From Polytrichum commune (Eukaryota; Streptophyta; Polytrichopsida; Polytrichales; Polytrichaceae), in contig OX485803.1 of the NCBI GenBank assembly GCA_950295325.1, forward strand, positions 44,221,554 to 44,285,553: DNA of 64,000 nt. The letters are read 5' to 3'. The position numbers and the translations under genes were made by a program. The stretch's first letter is position 1, and each line of letters begins with the position of its first letter. Below the pieces are notes generated by a model. That model was not told the DNA's origin. It saw only the letters and a program-made list of their open reading frames with translations, and made no database searches. Positions 27,063-39,427 of the stretch are shown one piece after another.

Positions 27063-28263
27063 GAAAGGGAGTCGATGTGGAAGGTGGTATCAAAGTAGCA
27101 CTTTGGATGGATTTTGATTCATTTGATCTTGAACCAAAAAATGAAATAAAATTAGTATTGTCAATGAAAGACAAGGTTTACAGGCTTTGTTTTGATGGGA
27201 TGTCGGATTATGTGATTAGGAAGGAATCAAATGAGGTTTATGACTTCAATGAACATTTTTCTTTATAAAAACATGCAATGATTTGTGTAATCTTAATGTC
27301 GTTATGCTCAAAGCGTAATTATTAATTTAAACAAGCAACTTTGTTACGAGAGGTTGTGTCCTATTCAAAGCCTCTATCCTCTAAACACTCTGGTCTACAT
27401 TTCACCTCCTCCTCATATACTATGTTTTACTCTACTATAATCTTTTGTATTCACCCTACATTTCATTATCTAGTCCCTAAACCTGCTCAAGTGATGTTCC
27501 TGCAATGCTTCTACTTCAAGTTTAAGAAGGTCCATTAATTGTTTTTTGTAGATTTATCCAAGTTAGATAAGGGACTATAGTGCTCAAAGTGGATGTGATA
27601 AGTTAGGTGCTGCTTACCTTAGGTAAGTGTGGGTGAAGTGAATTAGTGTGGCGATGGAGGCTTACATTTTCATCCTCCATGGTCATCCCAATCACCTTCC
27701 CAACTACCAATGAGGTCACGACACGCGTCTCCATAACGCAATCCCCCGTCATAGAAATGTCCCTTTTCTTTGCAGTCGCTAAAGATTATTTCAATACAAT
27801 AATAACTCAGCTCGCCCTTCCAATCTTTCAAACTGCGATGCCGCTAAATTTCACCCGAGTTTTGACCAAAAATCTCTCTTCCTTCAACTGGTGGCAACAA
27901 TTTTATCAGCATTTCAAGCTTTTGATGTCACGGTGGATGCCAGTGTAATCTTCAGTAAGCACCGAACTTCCATCTCTATCGATGATTGGGCCAAATTTGT
28001 TTTTGAGGTTTGTGGGAATTATCTTGTGGGTAGGGTTTACTGGATGCTTGCTTTCAAAGCGGTCATGCTTACTGGTGGGAGACTACTCAAGAAGGTTGGT
28101 TGTGCATTGAATGCCTGCGAATGAAACATAAGCAATCAGGTCTTTTGAATTCTGATTTCATGGCTGCTCAGCACGTGTGTTTGTTGGGTGACATTGATAG
28201 CATGAAGAAATTGAAGTTGTGGGTGCAGGAATTTAGGCATGCCTTTGCAATTTGGTGAGTACT
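27063..28263. other. Spacer / 5' flank of the RNA polymerase gene
   Basis: Open frames at 27077-27268 (63 codons), 27646-27948 and 27891-28124 have no recognisable motif and no continuity. The stretch just before 28264 is probably the 5' leader of the polymerase gene. Confidence 0.35.
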
Positions 28264-31200
28264 ATGTGGAGGGCTGCGGCACGACATCTTTCAAAGCAAT
28301 GGCTTGATTCAAGGACTCACCAACCTCTTTCAGTTGTTACAAAAACTTTTGGGCTCTTTCGGAGGTCGTCATCAAGTTCAGCTGCTGCAGTGGTGGTGCA
28401 CGCCGAAGACAAATTTGACGAATTCCTCTTACCCTTTGGAAGCTCTATCTTGTCACAGCTCCAAACACCTCTCGAAGAAGTTTTGGACGCGGCACTTCTT
28501 ACGTGGCTGCCACCACAATCACCTGAACATGCATTAAATCCAAGGTTTGAATTGAGGTATGATGATAGAGGGTTCAGCTCTTTGGATCATAGTTATGCAT
28601 TTGCAAGTTCTGGCACCGAAGCAATTGAGCATGGCGAATATGAACATGAAGAAATTGAACTACATGGAAGTAGTGTGGTGGAGTCAGTTATCGAGAACTG
28701 TGAAAACCGTGAAACAGAATCTGAGGAGAAGGAAAATCTTGAGAGAAGAAATGTGCAGAAGAAGCGAGCTGCATTGTATAAGAGGCAGATGAAAATTGAG
28801 ACCGAGGCGTGGACGAATGCTGAAGCCGAATATAGATCTCTCATGGAAGAAATGTGTCGGAAAAAATTAGCCCCGAATCTACCGGCCGTTCAAATGATGC
28901 TTCTCGGATGGTATGAGCCCCTGAGGTATGTTTTTCACTTCTAGTGAGAGATTCAATCAGCTGTTTTTATTTTATTTTAAAAGAAGATTTTCTGATGGCT
29001 GCCATTTCTACTGTGCGTGATTCAAGAGGGCTACACCTATGTCGCCATTGAAGGGGCACTTTACACCACAGCTTGAGGGCCCGTGACCTTTGAAAACTAA
29101 AATTCTTTACCGGTGGAAAATGCCGAGCCCGTCCCAGTGTACTTTGCACTGGAGTTTGAGGGCCTTAAGAGACCAAGGAAGTTTGAATGGATGAACAAAA
29201 TTTACCTTGAGTCCTACATGGCGTGCAATGGACAATGTTTCATAGTCTACTGGATTTTGTGTCAGGCTTACCTCAAAAAGGTGGGTCTAACACAAAATTG
29301 GGAGAGCATAACACTTCAAAATTTCACAACCCTCATAACTTATTGTGTAGAAGGGCCCACATGAATAGGGTGGTAATGAATTAGCATTCAGTTGAGAGCC
29401 TGGTCACGTATGTGTTTACAGACACTTGAAGACCTGTGACTACAAAAATTCAATCTCATAATTTTGTTAATATGGCCTTTGGATGAGTTTCAAGGGCCTT
29501 TGCACTTCCATGGTCATAGTGTAAAGCAGCCCTTAGTGGGTGCAGATTCTTAAGTAACTTGGAAACCACTGGCACTATTTGTTGTGAAGATTATGTATTT
29601 CCCGGACAATTGTTCGCCAATTGACATGTCGCTTCACCTCATTATTAAACTGATCACATTTTGAGGTGCAGGGATGCAATTGCAGAGGAACAAAATTCTT
29701 ACTCAAAGATGGAGTTTCGAGAGATTCGATCGAGATATGGTCCATTCCTCCGTCAATTACCAGCGTCACAGCTAGCAGTAATTACAATGCACTCCTTGAT
29801 GGTTTTGCTTATGAGCAAACCGGAAAGGGACTGGGTAAAAGTGACTCAGGCCGCTCTTCACATTGGAGAAGCGGTTGAGCAAGAGGTGAGATTTCTTCAG
29901 CAACACTGATTATGGTAAACTGTGGGCCATACTATTGAGCTTATTTCCACAGTGAAAAGACGTTGGGATAATATTGGGGGTGCACACTATTTATGAATCT
30001 ACAGTATTTAACATCAAAGGTCCACATTTAAGGTTACAACATTTCTATAGGATTGAAAATAGTGGGCAATTGAAAGACTTTCAACCAAGGGGGAGGAGGT
30101 GGGTATGTCATGAGGGTGTGACAAGTGTGACAAGTGCACACAAATTTCTTGTGTAATGGTGTATGTTGTGGGTCACATTATTGACCTTATTTTCATGCTC
30201 ACAAAGACCATTCTAATGAACATGGCACACCAATTTTGATGCTACACTAAATCAAATGTTATTGGTAGTTACTAACTTCCATAGTAGTCAACACAAAGGT
30301 CCATGTTCTAGGTTACAATATTTCTACTGGATGAAAATATGGGACACCAGTTGCTAGTGTAGCAAGCCATGGGCGATAAGGTCATATTTTCTGAATGCTA
30401 CATTGTCCAAGTTAACTAACATTTGTTCTGATGCATCCAGATACGAATCAATAAGCTGCTGTATAGTAAGAAGAAAAAGAAGAAGGGCCCTGAGGGCAAC
30501 ATTATAAGTAGCCTTAATAGCACAAATGTTCAAGGAGTAAACATTGGAACCAAAGAAGAGCCAATAGAGAGCACTGAAGATTCTTTCAAGGATGTGAGGA
30601 GTTTAGCGACTAAACTACTGAAGCATAGAAAGCTGCACGCTGTGAATAGAATTTTGCGACAGGCAAGTGGGGAAGACCCCTGGGGTCCCTCTACATATGT
30701 GCAGGTAAGAGGCTAACTAATCTCATAATTGTTTGTCATTTCACATAATGCAACAGCATTAGAGTTATTCTTGAACTGAATGAAACTTTTGATTTGGATT
30801 TGGTTGTTTTACATACAAAACCTTCCATGTTTGGGAAGTTTTTGGTGTATGCTCGGAGGTGGGGTGGAGGTTTGTACAAAGAATATTTTATACAGGTTCA
30901 TTGAGGGTCGAACTTATTTTGGCATGCCCAGAGGTGCTAAATGAGTTTGGCCCTCAATTAACTAAAATAGGTTGCTCTTCATTCAAATTAAACACTACCT
31001 TTGAGCATGCATCACAAGTGGAAAGAAATCATGAATTTGGTATGAAAAACAACCAATCAAAAATCATATGGGGACCAACTCTTGATGAAAAGTCCCATTG
31101 AGTCCAAGGATGACTCAGTTATAGCATAATTTTCTCTTACAGTTGATTGTAGTTGCATGTGATTGACAATCTTATTGCACACCAACCTTCTTTTTTATGT

Positions 31201-34200
31201 AATCATCAAGTAGAAACGAAACATTTCTACAGGACTATGGAGGACGCGGATAGTGAGTAATTGTTCTGCATTTATTAAAGTTTTCAAGTATAGAGGCTCA
31301 TACTATCATAGAATGTTCTGTTCAGGTGGGCAGCCGTTTGTTGGAACTTCTTATCGAAACTTCGACTGTGCGAGTCCCTCCGAATTTGAGTGATGATGAT
31401 ACACCTCATCTTCAACCTGCATTTAAGCATACAATGAAATATTTACAAATTAAGAAAAGGTTTGCATATATCTACCTGTATCGTTATTCAACTCAAACAC
31501 AGAATCTTGTGGTGGTGCTCTCTGCACTCATACATACTACTTTTGGGGGTACCTTGTTACTGGCTACTTACAGAATGCTTTGAACCTCTATTTGTGAAAT
31601 TTGGATCCTTGCCAAATTGATCCTCTTTTTGTTATGCAGGTCGCCAAGACATCGGACTGGTGTAATAGAATGCAATCCTTTTGTCCTTCAAGACTTAGAG
31701 GAGTCTGTGAAATACATTGTGATGCCTTACATGCCCATGCTTGTGAAGCCCAAGCGTTGGAAAGGGTAAGAAATTCTCACTTTCCTCTCTTAGGTATTTC
31801 ATCAAAAATTATGATTCGGGTTGTATGGAATGAAATTTGATTCTTGTCATGCAGGATCCATTCAGGAGGTCATTTAGTTCTGAAATCTTCTATTATGAGA
31901 ACAAGAGGTTCTGAAGAACAGCTCGATACATTAAACAGCACTCCGCAGAAGAGTATGAGTAATGTTTTTAAGGTACTTTACTTGGCCCCTTAGTTCCTTC
32001 TTTCAGCAGGGTACTAGCAATAATAGCACTGATAAATATTATGTGAGACTGGTGGGGATGCTTTGTAAAATTTGGTCTTCTACATCTCACTAACTCTTTT
32101 TTATCTGTTTTGTCCCAGGCACTTGATGCTTTAGGAGAAACTAGATGGCGACTGAATATGCCAGTATTTGATGTCATAGAGCAGCTTTGGGAAGAAGGCG
32201 GAGGCATCGCAAACCTGGTTGATGCAAGTGATGTGAGTAAATCTGAGGAACTCTAAAAGTTAGAGTTATCCTTCAATTCACTGGGAATTTTGCGTTGGGA
32301 GTTAGTCCCCTATGATTCTCCATTTTTTTGCATACAATATCCACAAATTTCTTTCATTTGTGGTGTATGCTTAGAGGTAGTGTTTGAATTTGAATGGGGA
32401 GCAACCTATTTCAGTTCATTGAGGGCGAAACTCATTTTAGCAACTCTTGGCATGCCAAAATGGGTTGACCCTCAATGAACTGATGTAGAATGTTTTTTGC
32501 TCAAACCTCCACACTACTGAAAACTTACCAAACCTGGAAGGCGGTGTTTGCAAAACAACCAACTCCTGACCAAAAGTCCCATTGAGTTGAAGGATAGTTC
32601 TATTGTCATTGAAGTATTTTATTTTCATATATGCAGTATGTCTATGCATGTCACAGCTAGTTTTGAGTTGTCTTGCAATCTGCATGTAGGGAGATATTTC
32701 TGGAATTTCTACAATCATTTTTTGTAGACAGTATCCTCAACCCAGGTTACCAAGCTGTTTGAGTGATAGTCAACAACACTTTTGCATTCTGATTTCAGCA
32801 CCAGCTTCATTTGAAAAGACTACATCTGTCAGTAATTTGCTGTCTGTGTTATTTGCAAAGGTCCCATTGCCAGAAGAACCTGAAAAAGAGAATGCAGATG
32901 TGTGGAAGAGTTGGAAAAGGGAATTAAGACTTGCTAGAGCCACCAACCATGAAAGGCACTCTTTGCGCTGTGATGTCAATCTCAAGCTTTCTGTAAGTCA
33001 ATTGTCTTCTCCTTTTGCTCATTTAGCCCTTAAAAAGGATCCGGTTGTGTTTATATGGAATACATGACAATTTATACGAACCTCCAACAAGTATTGAAAT
33101 GATATTTTATTTGGTCTATGGGATTGAATCCATATTTATTTGCACAACCTATCAAAACGAGGAAGTGAATTTAAAGTCATGTGTGACAACAGTGATTAGA
33201 CCTACATTGTAAGTATTTGAGTCTAGGTCATTTATACGAGCTCAAATCTATATATAATTCAATTTACATGTACATATTCTTTGATTGGAATAATGCATAT
33301 GATAAATGGAAGAACTCTAGATAGGGTCTCTTTTAACACATCTTGCTAAAAATATCAAGTAAACTTAAACCCCTCCGTATGACACCTTGAGGCCCACTAT
33401 GGGCCTTTTGGACCTTTAGGGCTTAACACAGCAATGTTAAATGGACATTCTAATTTGCTCCACTTCCAATTGATGCATCATTCAAAAATTGCAGACAGAT
33501 GACTGTAGGTGTACACCTTTGTGTAAGTTAAATTAGTTACTCCTAACAAAGTAATTGTGTGGTTTGGGGTTTGTGGATTGACTGTAGGTTGCACGAAAAC
33601 TAAGAGGTGAAGAATTTTTCTATCCTCACAATCTGGATTTTCGTGGAAGGGCTTATCCAATGCACCCAAACTTGAACCACTTGGGATCGGATTTGTGTCG
33701 AGGGATGCTCGAATTTGCCGAGGGCAGGCCACTGGGTCTGACCGGGCTCCGCTGGCTTAAAATACAGCTTGCAAATCTCTTTGGAGGTTCTATTAGTAAA
33801 TTGTCTTTTGATGGCCGAGTCGCGCATATCGACAATTGTATGGACCAAGTTTTTGAGTCGGCTGAGCGACCTTTGGACGGGAGCCGGTGGTGGATCAAGG
33901 CAGAGGATCCTTTCCAGTTCCTAGCTGCCTGCATGGAAGTTCGAAATGCGATAAAGTCAGGCAGCCCTGAAACCTACATTTCATTTTTACCAGTTCATCA
34001 GGTAACATCCCACTTCTCCAGATGTCTTAATTTTTCTTTGAAATTACACCAGTAGTGTATTGCATGATTATATTATGTAAAAATGTATCTTTTTTATACT
34101 ATATCTATGTTAAATGGTATGTGGCATAGTTTATGTATAATTATAATTATGTGGCATACAATAGATGAATATATGAAAATAATGTTATTATTATGACATC

Positions 34201-37200
34201 AATTGGAAAGCTATGATGTTATTTCAATATTTGATTGTTTTACTGTTAAATTTTGTGTCTGGAAATTTGTGATGTAAGGTGTGACTTCTCTTGTTTTCGC
34301 CACATCTGTGCCTTCTCGAGAGAGGATTGTCTATCTCCAGTAACTTGTGGCAATTGAATCTGAGTTTTTTTTGGTTACAACCGTTGTGTTAAATGTGCAG
34401 GATGGTTCCTGTAATGGTTTGCAGCACTATGCAGCCCTTGGACGAGATCAGGTAATTTTTTCTTCAAATTTCTTGTTTATACTTCTGCTTACATCTTATG
34501 TGTCACAAAAAACCTAGTCCTGACAGCATAGCTATGAAAGGATTTCATATTATCCCACATCCTTGGCTGGGTATTTTAGAATTGAAAAAATCATAATAAT
34601 GGGGATGTCATCTTAACTTCACAAATGGACCTCATAGATGAACCTGTCAAAAGTTACCTGTAAATCCTCTACTTTTACCATCAAGCCGCCATATCCAGAT
34701 GAAACTAGTCGTGAATTACAATTCGATAAACATTTCTTTTTCCTGCAGGTTGGTGGAGAGGCAGTCAACCTGATAGCAAGAGATAAACCTGCTGATGTCT
34801 ATACTAGTATTGCTGACAGGTAATTTTGTTGTACTTGTAACTTCCAATTGTAGAATTATCATATAAAATTAATATGATGTTCCAATAACATCATTAATTC
34901 TTAATTGAAGTCATAATAATTGGGTGATTTTTCAAAATTCGTCAAATATATGCCAAATTATGCCACCATGAAGCAAATTGTTGTATAAGAACGATACAGG
35001 CATTATTAAAAAATTACGTTTTACATTACTAGGTATAATTTTAGATCAAAATGACATTATACACCACTTCAAAATTTGTGATGTTCTCATTACCTACATC
35101 GAAGATTATAATGCTTGTGCCCGAGGGGGTTTGGATTATGATCAAAATCAAATGATCATCAACTTGGTTAATGTCTTGAACTGCAACAGAAGAGATTGCA
35201 AAAAATGCTACACTAAATATTGTATTTAGTGTCATATGGTATTTTGTGTCACTGGTAACTCTTCTAGTGAAACTTATGAGTAACTTTACAAGTACTGTCA
35301 TCCCAACTTACTTCTAGCTCATCCAAATGTCAATGATTGAAACATTTCTGTATATGAAATACTATCATGGATGATTGAACTTTGTATGTAAAATCACCTT
35401 AGTAAGTGACAACAATTGCAACATTGTAAATTTATAATGCCCAAAATTTTTTACAAGAATGACAAATAGTGTTAGGTTTACATTTAGTGTTGGTGACACC
35501 ACACAGGTGGTTTATAATTAGTATTGGGCAAGACAAATAGAATTGGTGACACTAAATACAATATTTAGTGTGGTTCATGTTTAAACAGAATATGATGTCA
35601 GAAAATTAAAATGTTATATACATTTGGAAGGGCAGGTTGTTTCCTTGTGAACCCTTTTATGTTCTAAAATGAACTTGAGTTCTCTGAAATTGCTTGTATT
35701 TGGGCAGAGTGCAAAAGTTGATGGCGAAGGAAGCCTCAAACAACCCTGAGACCAATAAAGATGCTGCTATTGCGAAGCTTCTACTTGGTCAGGTACATCA
35801 ATCTTCTGTTTGGAAGAGGGTTGAGGTGTTTGCAGAATCAGCTGCTTCCTTTCTTAATTCTTTTTAATGGGAAGTGTTTCTAGACAGCCGTAACTCCTCA
35901 CCAATTATTTGCGTCCAGGAATCAAAGGATTGAGTAATTTCGTAGTTATCATCACCCCTTAAGCTGGCTGTAGTTTTGTCCACTGAAGTAGGCAATACTA
36001 GCATAATACTGTCAAGAACGCAGCTACACCAATTGCCTGTGAACTGAGTGTGTAGAAAAAGGCTTTTTCTAGGAATTGCTAGTTGGGCTGGAATTGTTTC
36101 ACAATGGCACGAAGCAAAAAATCGTTGCTCTTATCAAAGGGTTTAAATGTCTCCAGATTGATCGGAAGCTTGTGAAGCAGACTGTAATGACATCAGTTTA
36201 TGGTGTCACATTTGTGGGCGCCCGGAGTCAAGTATGGAATAGACTCAAAGAGAGGGACATCATAGCGAGTGATGATGATAAAGATCTTTATAAAGCATCT
36301 TGTTATGCAGCAAAGGTAAACCTTTGGTGATGTGTATTGCATCTTTTTAAGGATGACATTTAATGCCACTTTACACTATGGCCAATGGCCGTGACCATGA
36401 AATTGTAAGGACCCTTGAAACTCATCTGAAGGCCGTACCATGGAACAACTGAATTGAATTGAATTTTGTGTGCCCATGTGCTGTCAAGTGTAGTGTAAAG
36501 ACATATGCAACTGGGCTCTTAATCGAATGCTATTTTATTACCATTCTATTCTTGTGGGCCCTTCTACACAATATGTTATAATAAATCAAGGGTTTTGAGA
36601 CTTTAAAGTGTCATAACCTCCGGTTTTGTGTTAGACCCACCTCTTTGAAGTGGGCTTGATGCAATGTCTGGTAAACCATGAAACAGTATCCATTGCTTGC
36701 CATGTAGGATTCCATGTAGGACTCCATGTAGGTTTTTCATCGACTTAAACTCCTTTGGTTACTTAGGCCTTCAAGCTCTAGGGTAAAGTGAAATGGGATG
36801 CTCTCGGCATTGTCCACCTATGAGAGATTTTAGATTTAATGGTCACGGCCCCTTAAGCTCTAGTGTGAAGTGGCCTTTTATATTCTTAATGGACGTGGCC
36901 TGTGCATCTGTCAAAGTGTGCTAAATTCCTGATGACGTGGCTGTACAGGTCACACTGAATGCATTAGGAGAAGGGTTTCAAGAGGCGCGACGTATTATGA
37001 CATGGCTTGGCAACTGTGCTGAGGTGGCATTGCTTTGTATTCTATTTGGTGGGTCTGTTCATAGTACTGGGTTTAAAGAAGGGACAAACAAAATTATTTC
37101 GTGTTGAACCATCCGCCACCTGAACCAGATACTTGTGACATCTGATTCTTAAATTATGAATTCAGATAGACATGTGTCCATATTGCACTTCTAATATTGG

Positions 37201-38483
37201 CCTTTGGGGTTCAGGTGATTGCGCAAAGTGGTAACTCTGTGAAATGGACAACTCCATTGGGCCTTCCAGTTGTCCAACCTTATCGAACTCCTGGCAGACA
37301 ACTGGTACAGATGTCACATGAACTTGATTTGAAGTGGCACCCTCATCACTGTGATTGGTTGATTTGATTTCGAATTCAATTCATGAGAGGTTTATTAGTT
37401 GGGATGTTGTGTTATTCGAAAAATATGAACTTTTTGCCCAACTTTACGGATATGAAATACACTGTGCAGGTGAAGACTTCCCTTCAGGATCTGCATCTCC
37501 GGGTATCAAATTCCAGTAGACCGGTACTGTTCCCTTGCAAAAGAGTTATTTTATTAACCAAAACATTTTTTCATTATATTATGTTGCTTAATGTCAACAA
37601 ATTGCAACTTGGAAATACCCTAGCAGGAAGGTCTTAGAACAATTGTGGGTGAATTTAACAAGTCAATATGTTTTCCTTGGTGCTGGAATTGGCAAATCGG
37701 TTTTGCAATAATTTGGTAAATGCATTTGGATCACTTACACTAGTTGTTGCAATTGCAGGTTATGAAATCAAGGCAAAAGAGTGCATTTCCTCCTAATTTT
37801 GTGCATTCTCTAGATAGCACACATATGATGATGACTGCACTGGCTTGTAAACGAGCCAGGATAACATTTGCCGGTAAGTTTTGTTTGTAGCACCCCACTT
37901 ACAGCTTATTAATCCTAGAATCTACAAGTGATAGGCATGTATATAATACACATGAATAACTTCTCTAATATTTCTTAACTACAATGCAAGTTTGAATCAA
38001 TGGTGTATGTAGCTTCATAGTTTTGTACTGTACTCAACAATATTCTGGAAATTAGCTAAGTTTCATCTTGTGATCATCCTATCTATTAATGGCCTATTGA
38101 GTATCATGGTTTTTGATAAGTTATGTCGGGAATCACAGGGGTACATGATTCATATTGGACACATGCTGGAGATGTGGATGGAATGAACAGATTCATTCGC
38201 AAGAAATTTGTGGAACTTTATAATCAGCCCATACTTGAAAATGTGAGTTGTCTTGGCATATGTCATTCATGAAGTTCTTCTCACTAAAACTTCCTTTTGC
38301 AGCTAAATTTGATGTACAGTGCAAAGTGTTAAACACCATCCTTAGGTTGGTTTCAATTTTTGTTGGGTGCAGTTATTGCAAGGATTTCAGGATCAGTTTC
38401 CAGACCTCATTTTTCCCAGCATTCCCAATCGTGGTGAATTGGACCTACGTGATGTGCTGAAGTCACCCTACTTCTTCAACTAG
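28264..38483 (+). CDS. RPOT: Phage-type (T7-like) organellar DNA-directed RNA polymerase, 19 exons
   Basis: Nuclear-encoded single-subunit polymerase transcribing mitochondrial and/or plastid genes. Exons: 28264-28925, 29672-29885, 30441-30704, 31326-31459, 31640-31765, 31855-31972, 32119-32232, 32861-32992, 33588-34001, 34401-34451, 34749-34819, 35708-35792, 36157-36315, 36949-37023, 37215-37304, 37470-37523, 37759-37873, 38139-38242, 38373-38483. All are in frame with GT-AG borders: 1,030 residues, near the plant RPOT norm. The N-terminus ([12 protein letters not shown], then Ser/Ala/Arg-rich to ~45) is a mitochondrial-type targeting peptide. Catalytic motifs: [33 protein letters not shown] (Asp727, T7 Asp537), Lys802 and Tyr810 in [10 protein letters not shown] (T7 Lys631, Tyr639), [18 protein letters not shown] and Asp963 in [11 protein letters not shown] (T7 Asp812). 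It ends SPYFFN, as family members do. Nothing essential is missing; targeting to mitochondria versus both organelles is undetermined. Confidence 0.96.
29053..29532 (+). mobile_element. MITE family B, copy 1 (RNA polymerase intron 1)
   Basis: Left end GGGCACTTTACACCACAG and right end complement GGGCTGCTTTACACTATGAC form imperfect terminal inverted repeats related to those of the larger element at 25937. Internal text ('GAGACCAAGGAAGTT', 'TCCTACATGGCGTGCAATGG', 'GTGTAGAAGGGCCCACA') recurs at 47448-47813 in the same orientation and inverted at 36365-36875. No clean target duplication remains. Confidence 0.75.
29930..30380 (+). repeat. Imperfect tandem duplication in RNA polymerase intron 2
   Basis: Two units (about 29930-30085 and 30160-30350) share 'TGTGGG(C/T)CA', 'TATTGA(G/C)CTTATTT', 'TCAA(A/C)ACAAAGGTCCA' style text and 'GGTTACAA(C/T)ATTTCTA'. 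The second unit is longer. The copies are clearly diverged; the element type is unknown. Confidence 0.5.
30758..31125 (+). mobile_element. Palindromic MITE family D, copy 1 (RNA polymerase intron 3)
   Basis: The ends are imperfect inverted repeats ('TTAGAGTTATTCTTGAACTG' and its decayed complement near 31075-31125). The centre has facing copies of 'TTCATTGAGGGTC' and 'GGCCCTCAATTAACT', so the transcript could fold. It matches 32259-32607 in reverse complement over nearly its whole length. Confidence 0.65.
32259..32607 (-). mobile_element. Palindromic MITE family D, copy 2 (RNA polymerase intron 7)
   Basis: Inverted relative to the copy at 30758. Terminal repeats: 'AGAGTTATCCTTCAATTCAC' on the left and complement 'AGAACTATCCTTCAACTCAA' on the right. 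The centre holds 'CAGTTCATTGAGGGCGAAAC' facing 'GACCCTCAATGAACTG', a strong internal stem. The two copies in opposite orientation within one pre-mRNA could also pair with each other. Confidence 0.7.
35208..35577 (-). mobile_element. Family G element with palindromic termini (RNA polymerase intron 11)
   Basis: Both ends carry near-identical 25-base inverted repeats (left ACTAAATATTGTATTTAGTG, right its complement), and each end is itself a palindrome (ACTAAATA-TTG-TATTTAGT). Interior blocks match the degenerate copies at 1588-2000 and 48352-48727 in the opposite orientation. With the ends still alike, this is the best-preserved copy in the window. No transposase and no clear target duplication. 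Confidence 0.75.
36365..36875 (-). mobile_element. MITE family B, copy 2 (RNA polymerase intron 13)
   Basis: Reverse-complement counterpart of 29053-29532: 'GTGGGCCCTTCTACACAATA', 'TTTTGTGTTAGACCCACC' and 'GCCATGTAGGA' correspond to blocks of copy 1. Ends 'GCCACTTTACACTATGGCC' and complement 'GGCCACTTCACACTAGAGC' are still recognisable as inverted repeats. Confidence 0.75.
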
Positions 38484-39420
38484 ACATGCTCTATTGGCAT
38501 TAGTCGCAATTTTAACATGTAAAGTACTCATTTCTCCTCAATCTATGTATCATAAGCAATGTACATTGCTAGAGTTGTAATTTGAAAGTGCAATCTCTCT
38601 CTCATTGCTCTTTGTCTCTATTCAGCTTCAAAGTGACCAACCACCTTTTCATGTGTTGGAAATGATTCCATTTGCTGACTTTTTATTTTTATTCGTACCT
38701 CTACTTAAGGATAATCTCCAAACTCCCTGTTGCATGCAAATTCTCTGAAAGTCCATCTTGTCATTAGATTCGTCATCTCGCCATCCTTGAGACACACCTC
38801 TCAAAACTTCCATTGTGCTTTAAGGTTGTTGCACTGATACCCAACACTGTGACAAGTTTGGGTGCTTCGAGTGATCCTATTTGTGTTTGCCTTGCAAAGT
38901 GGATTTGGAAGCCATGCAATCCAAATATTTGAATAAATCTCAATTTCTTACAAAAGTTGTAAATAGGGATATCCCAAAAGTCATTGGGTTTAACATTGGG
39001 CTATCTGTTTATGCTGCCCATCTAATTCATGTCTTGTATTTTGAGTGGGATAATGTGGTTTCTTGATTAACCTATCATGGCCTTGCCTAAACCTCATGAT
39101 TGTGAGAATGTGTGACCACAAGTGGTATGTTACATTTGTCAAGAATGCCTTACATATAGTTCATCTATTGCAAAACTGGCCAATTCATGATCCTACCTAC
39201 TTGGGAGCCTAACATGTCTCTATTGTGTTGTGATACATGTTGAGTGCACATAGATCACATTGTGCCTCCAATTGGTTTTTATTTTTCTTGACAATCATGT
39301 AACATAAGGCTATGTGTCCATTAAACCCATAATATGAGGTGTTTTAATAAGAGATATAATTGAAATTGGGTGCACCTACTTTACGTAGTAATCAAAACCA
39401 ACTCACAATGCCTCCTACAA
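38484..39420. other. 3' flank of the RNA polymerase gene
   Basis: No gene recognised. The first few hundred bases are probably 3' UTR; no canonical AATAAA stands out. The open frame at 38881-39066 has no motif. Confidence 0.4.
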
Positions 39421-39427
39421 GGGGTAG

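Noticed and set aside
36076-36330. 84-codon frame as a separate gene
   Set aside because: Its C-terminal two thirds are exon 13 of the RNA polymerase ([10 protein letters not shown] motif).
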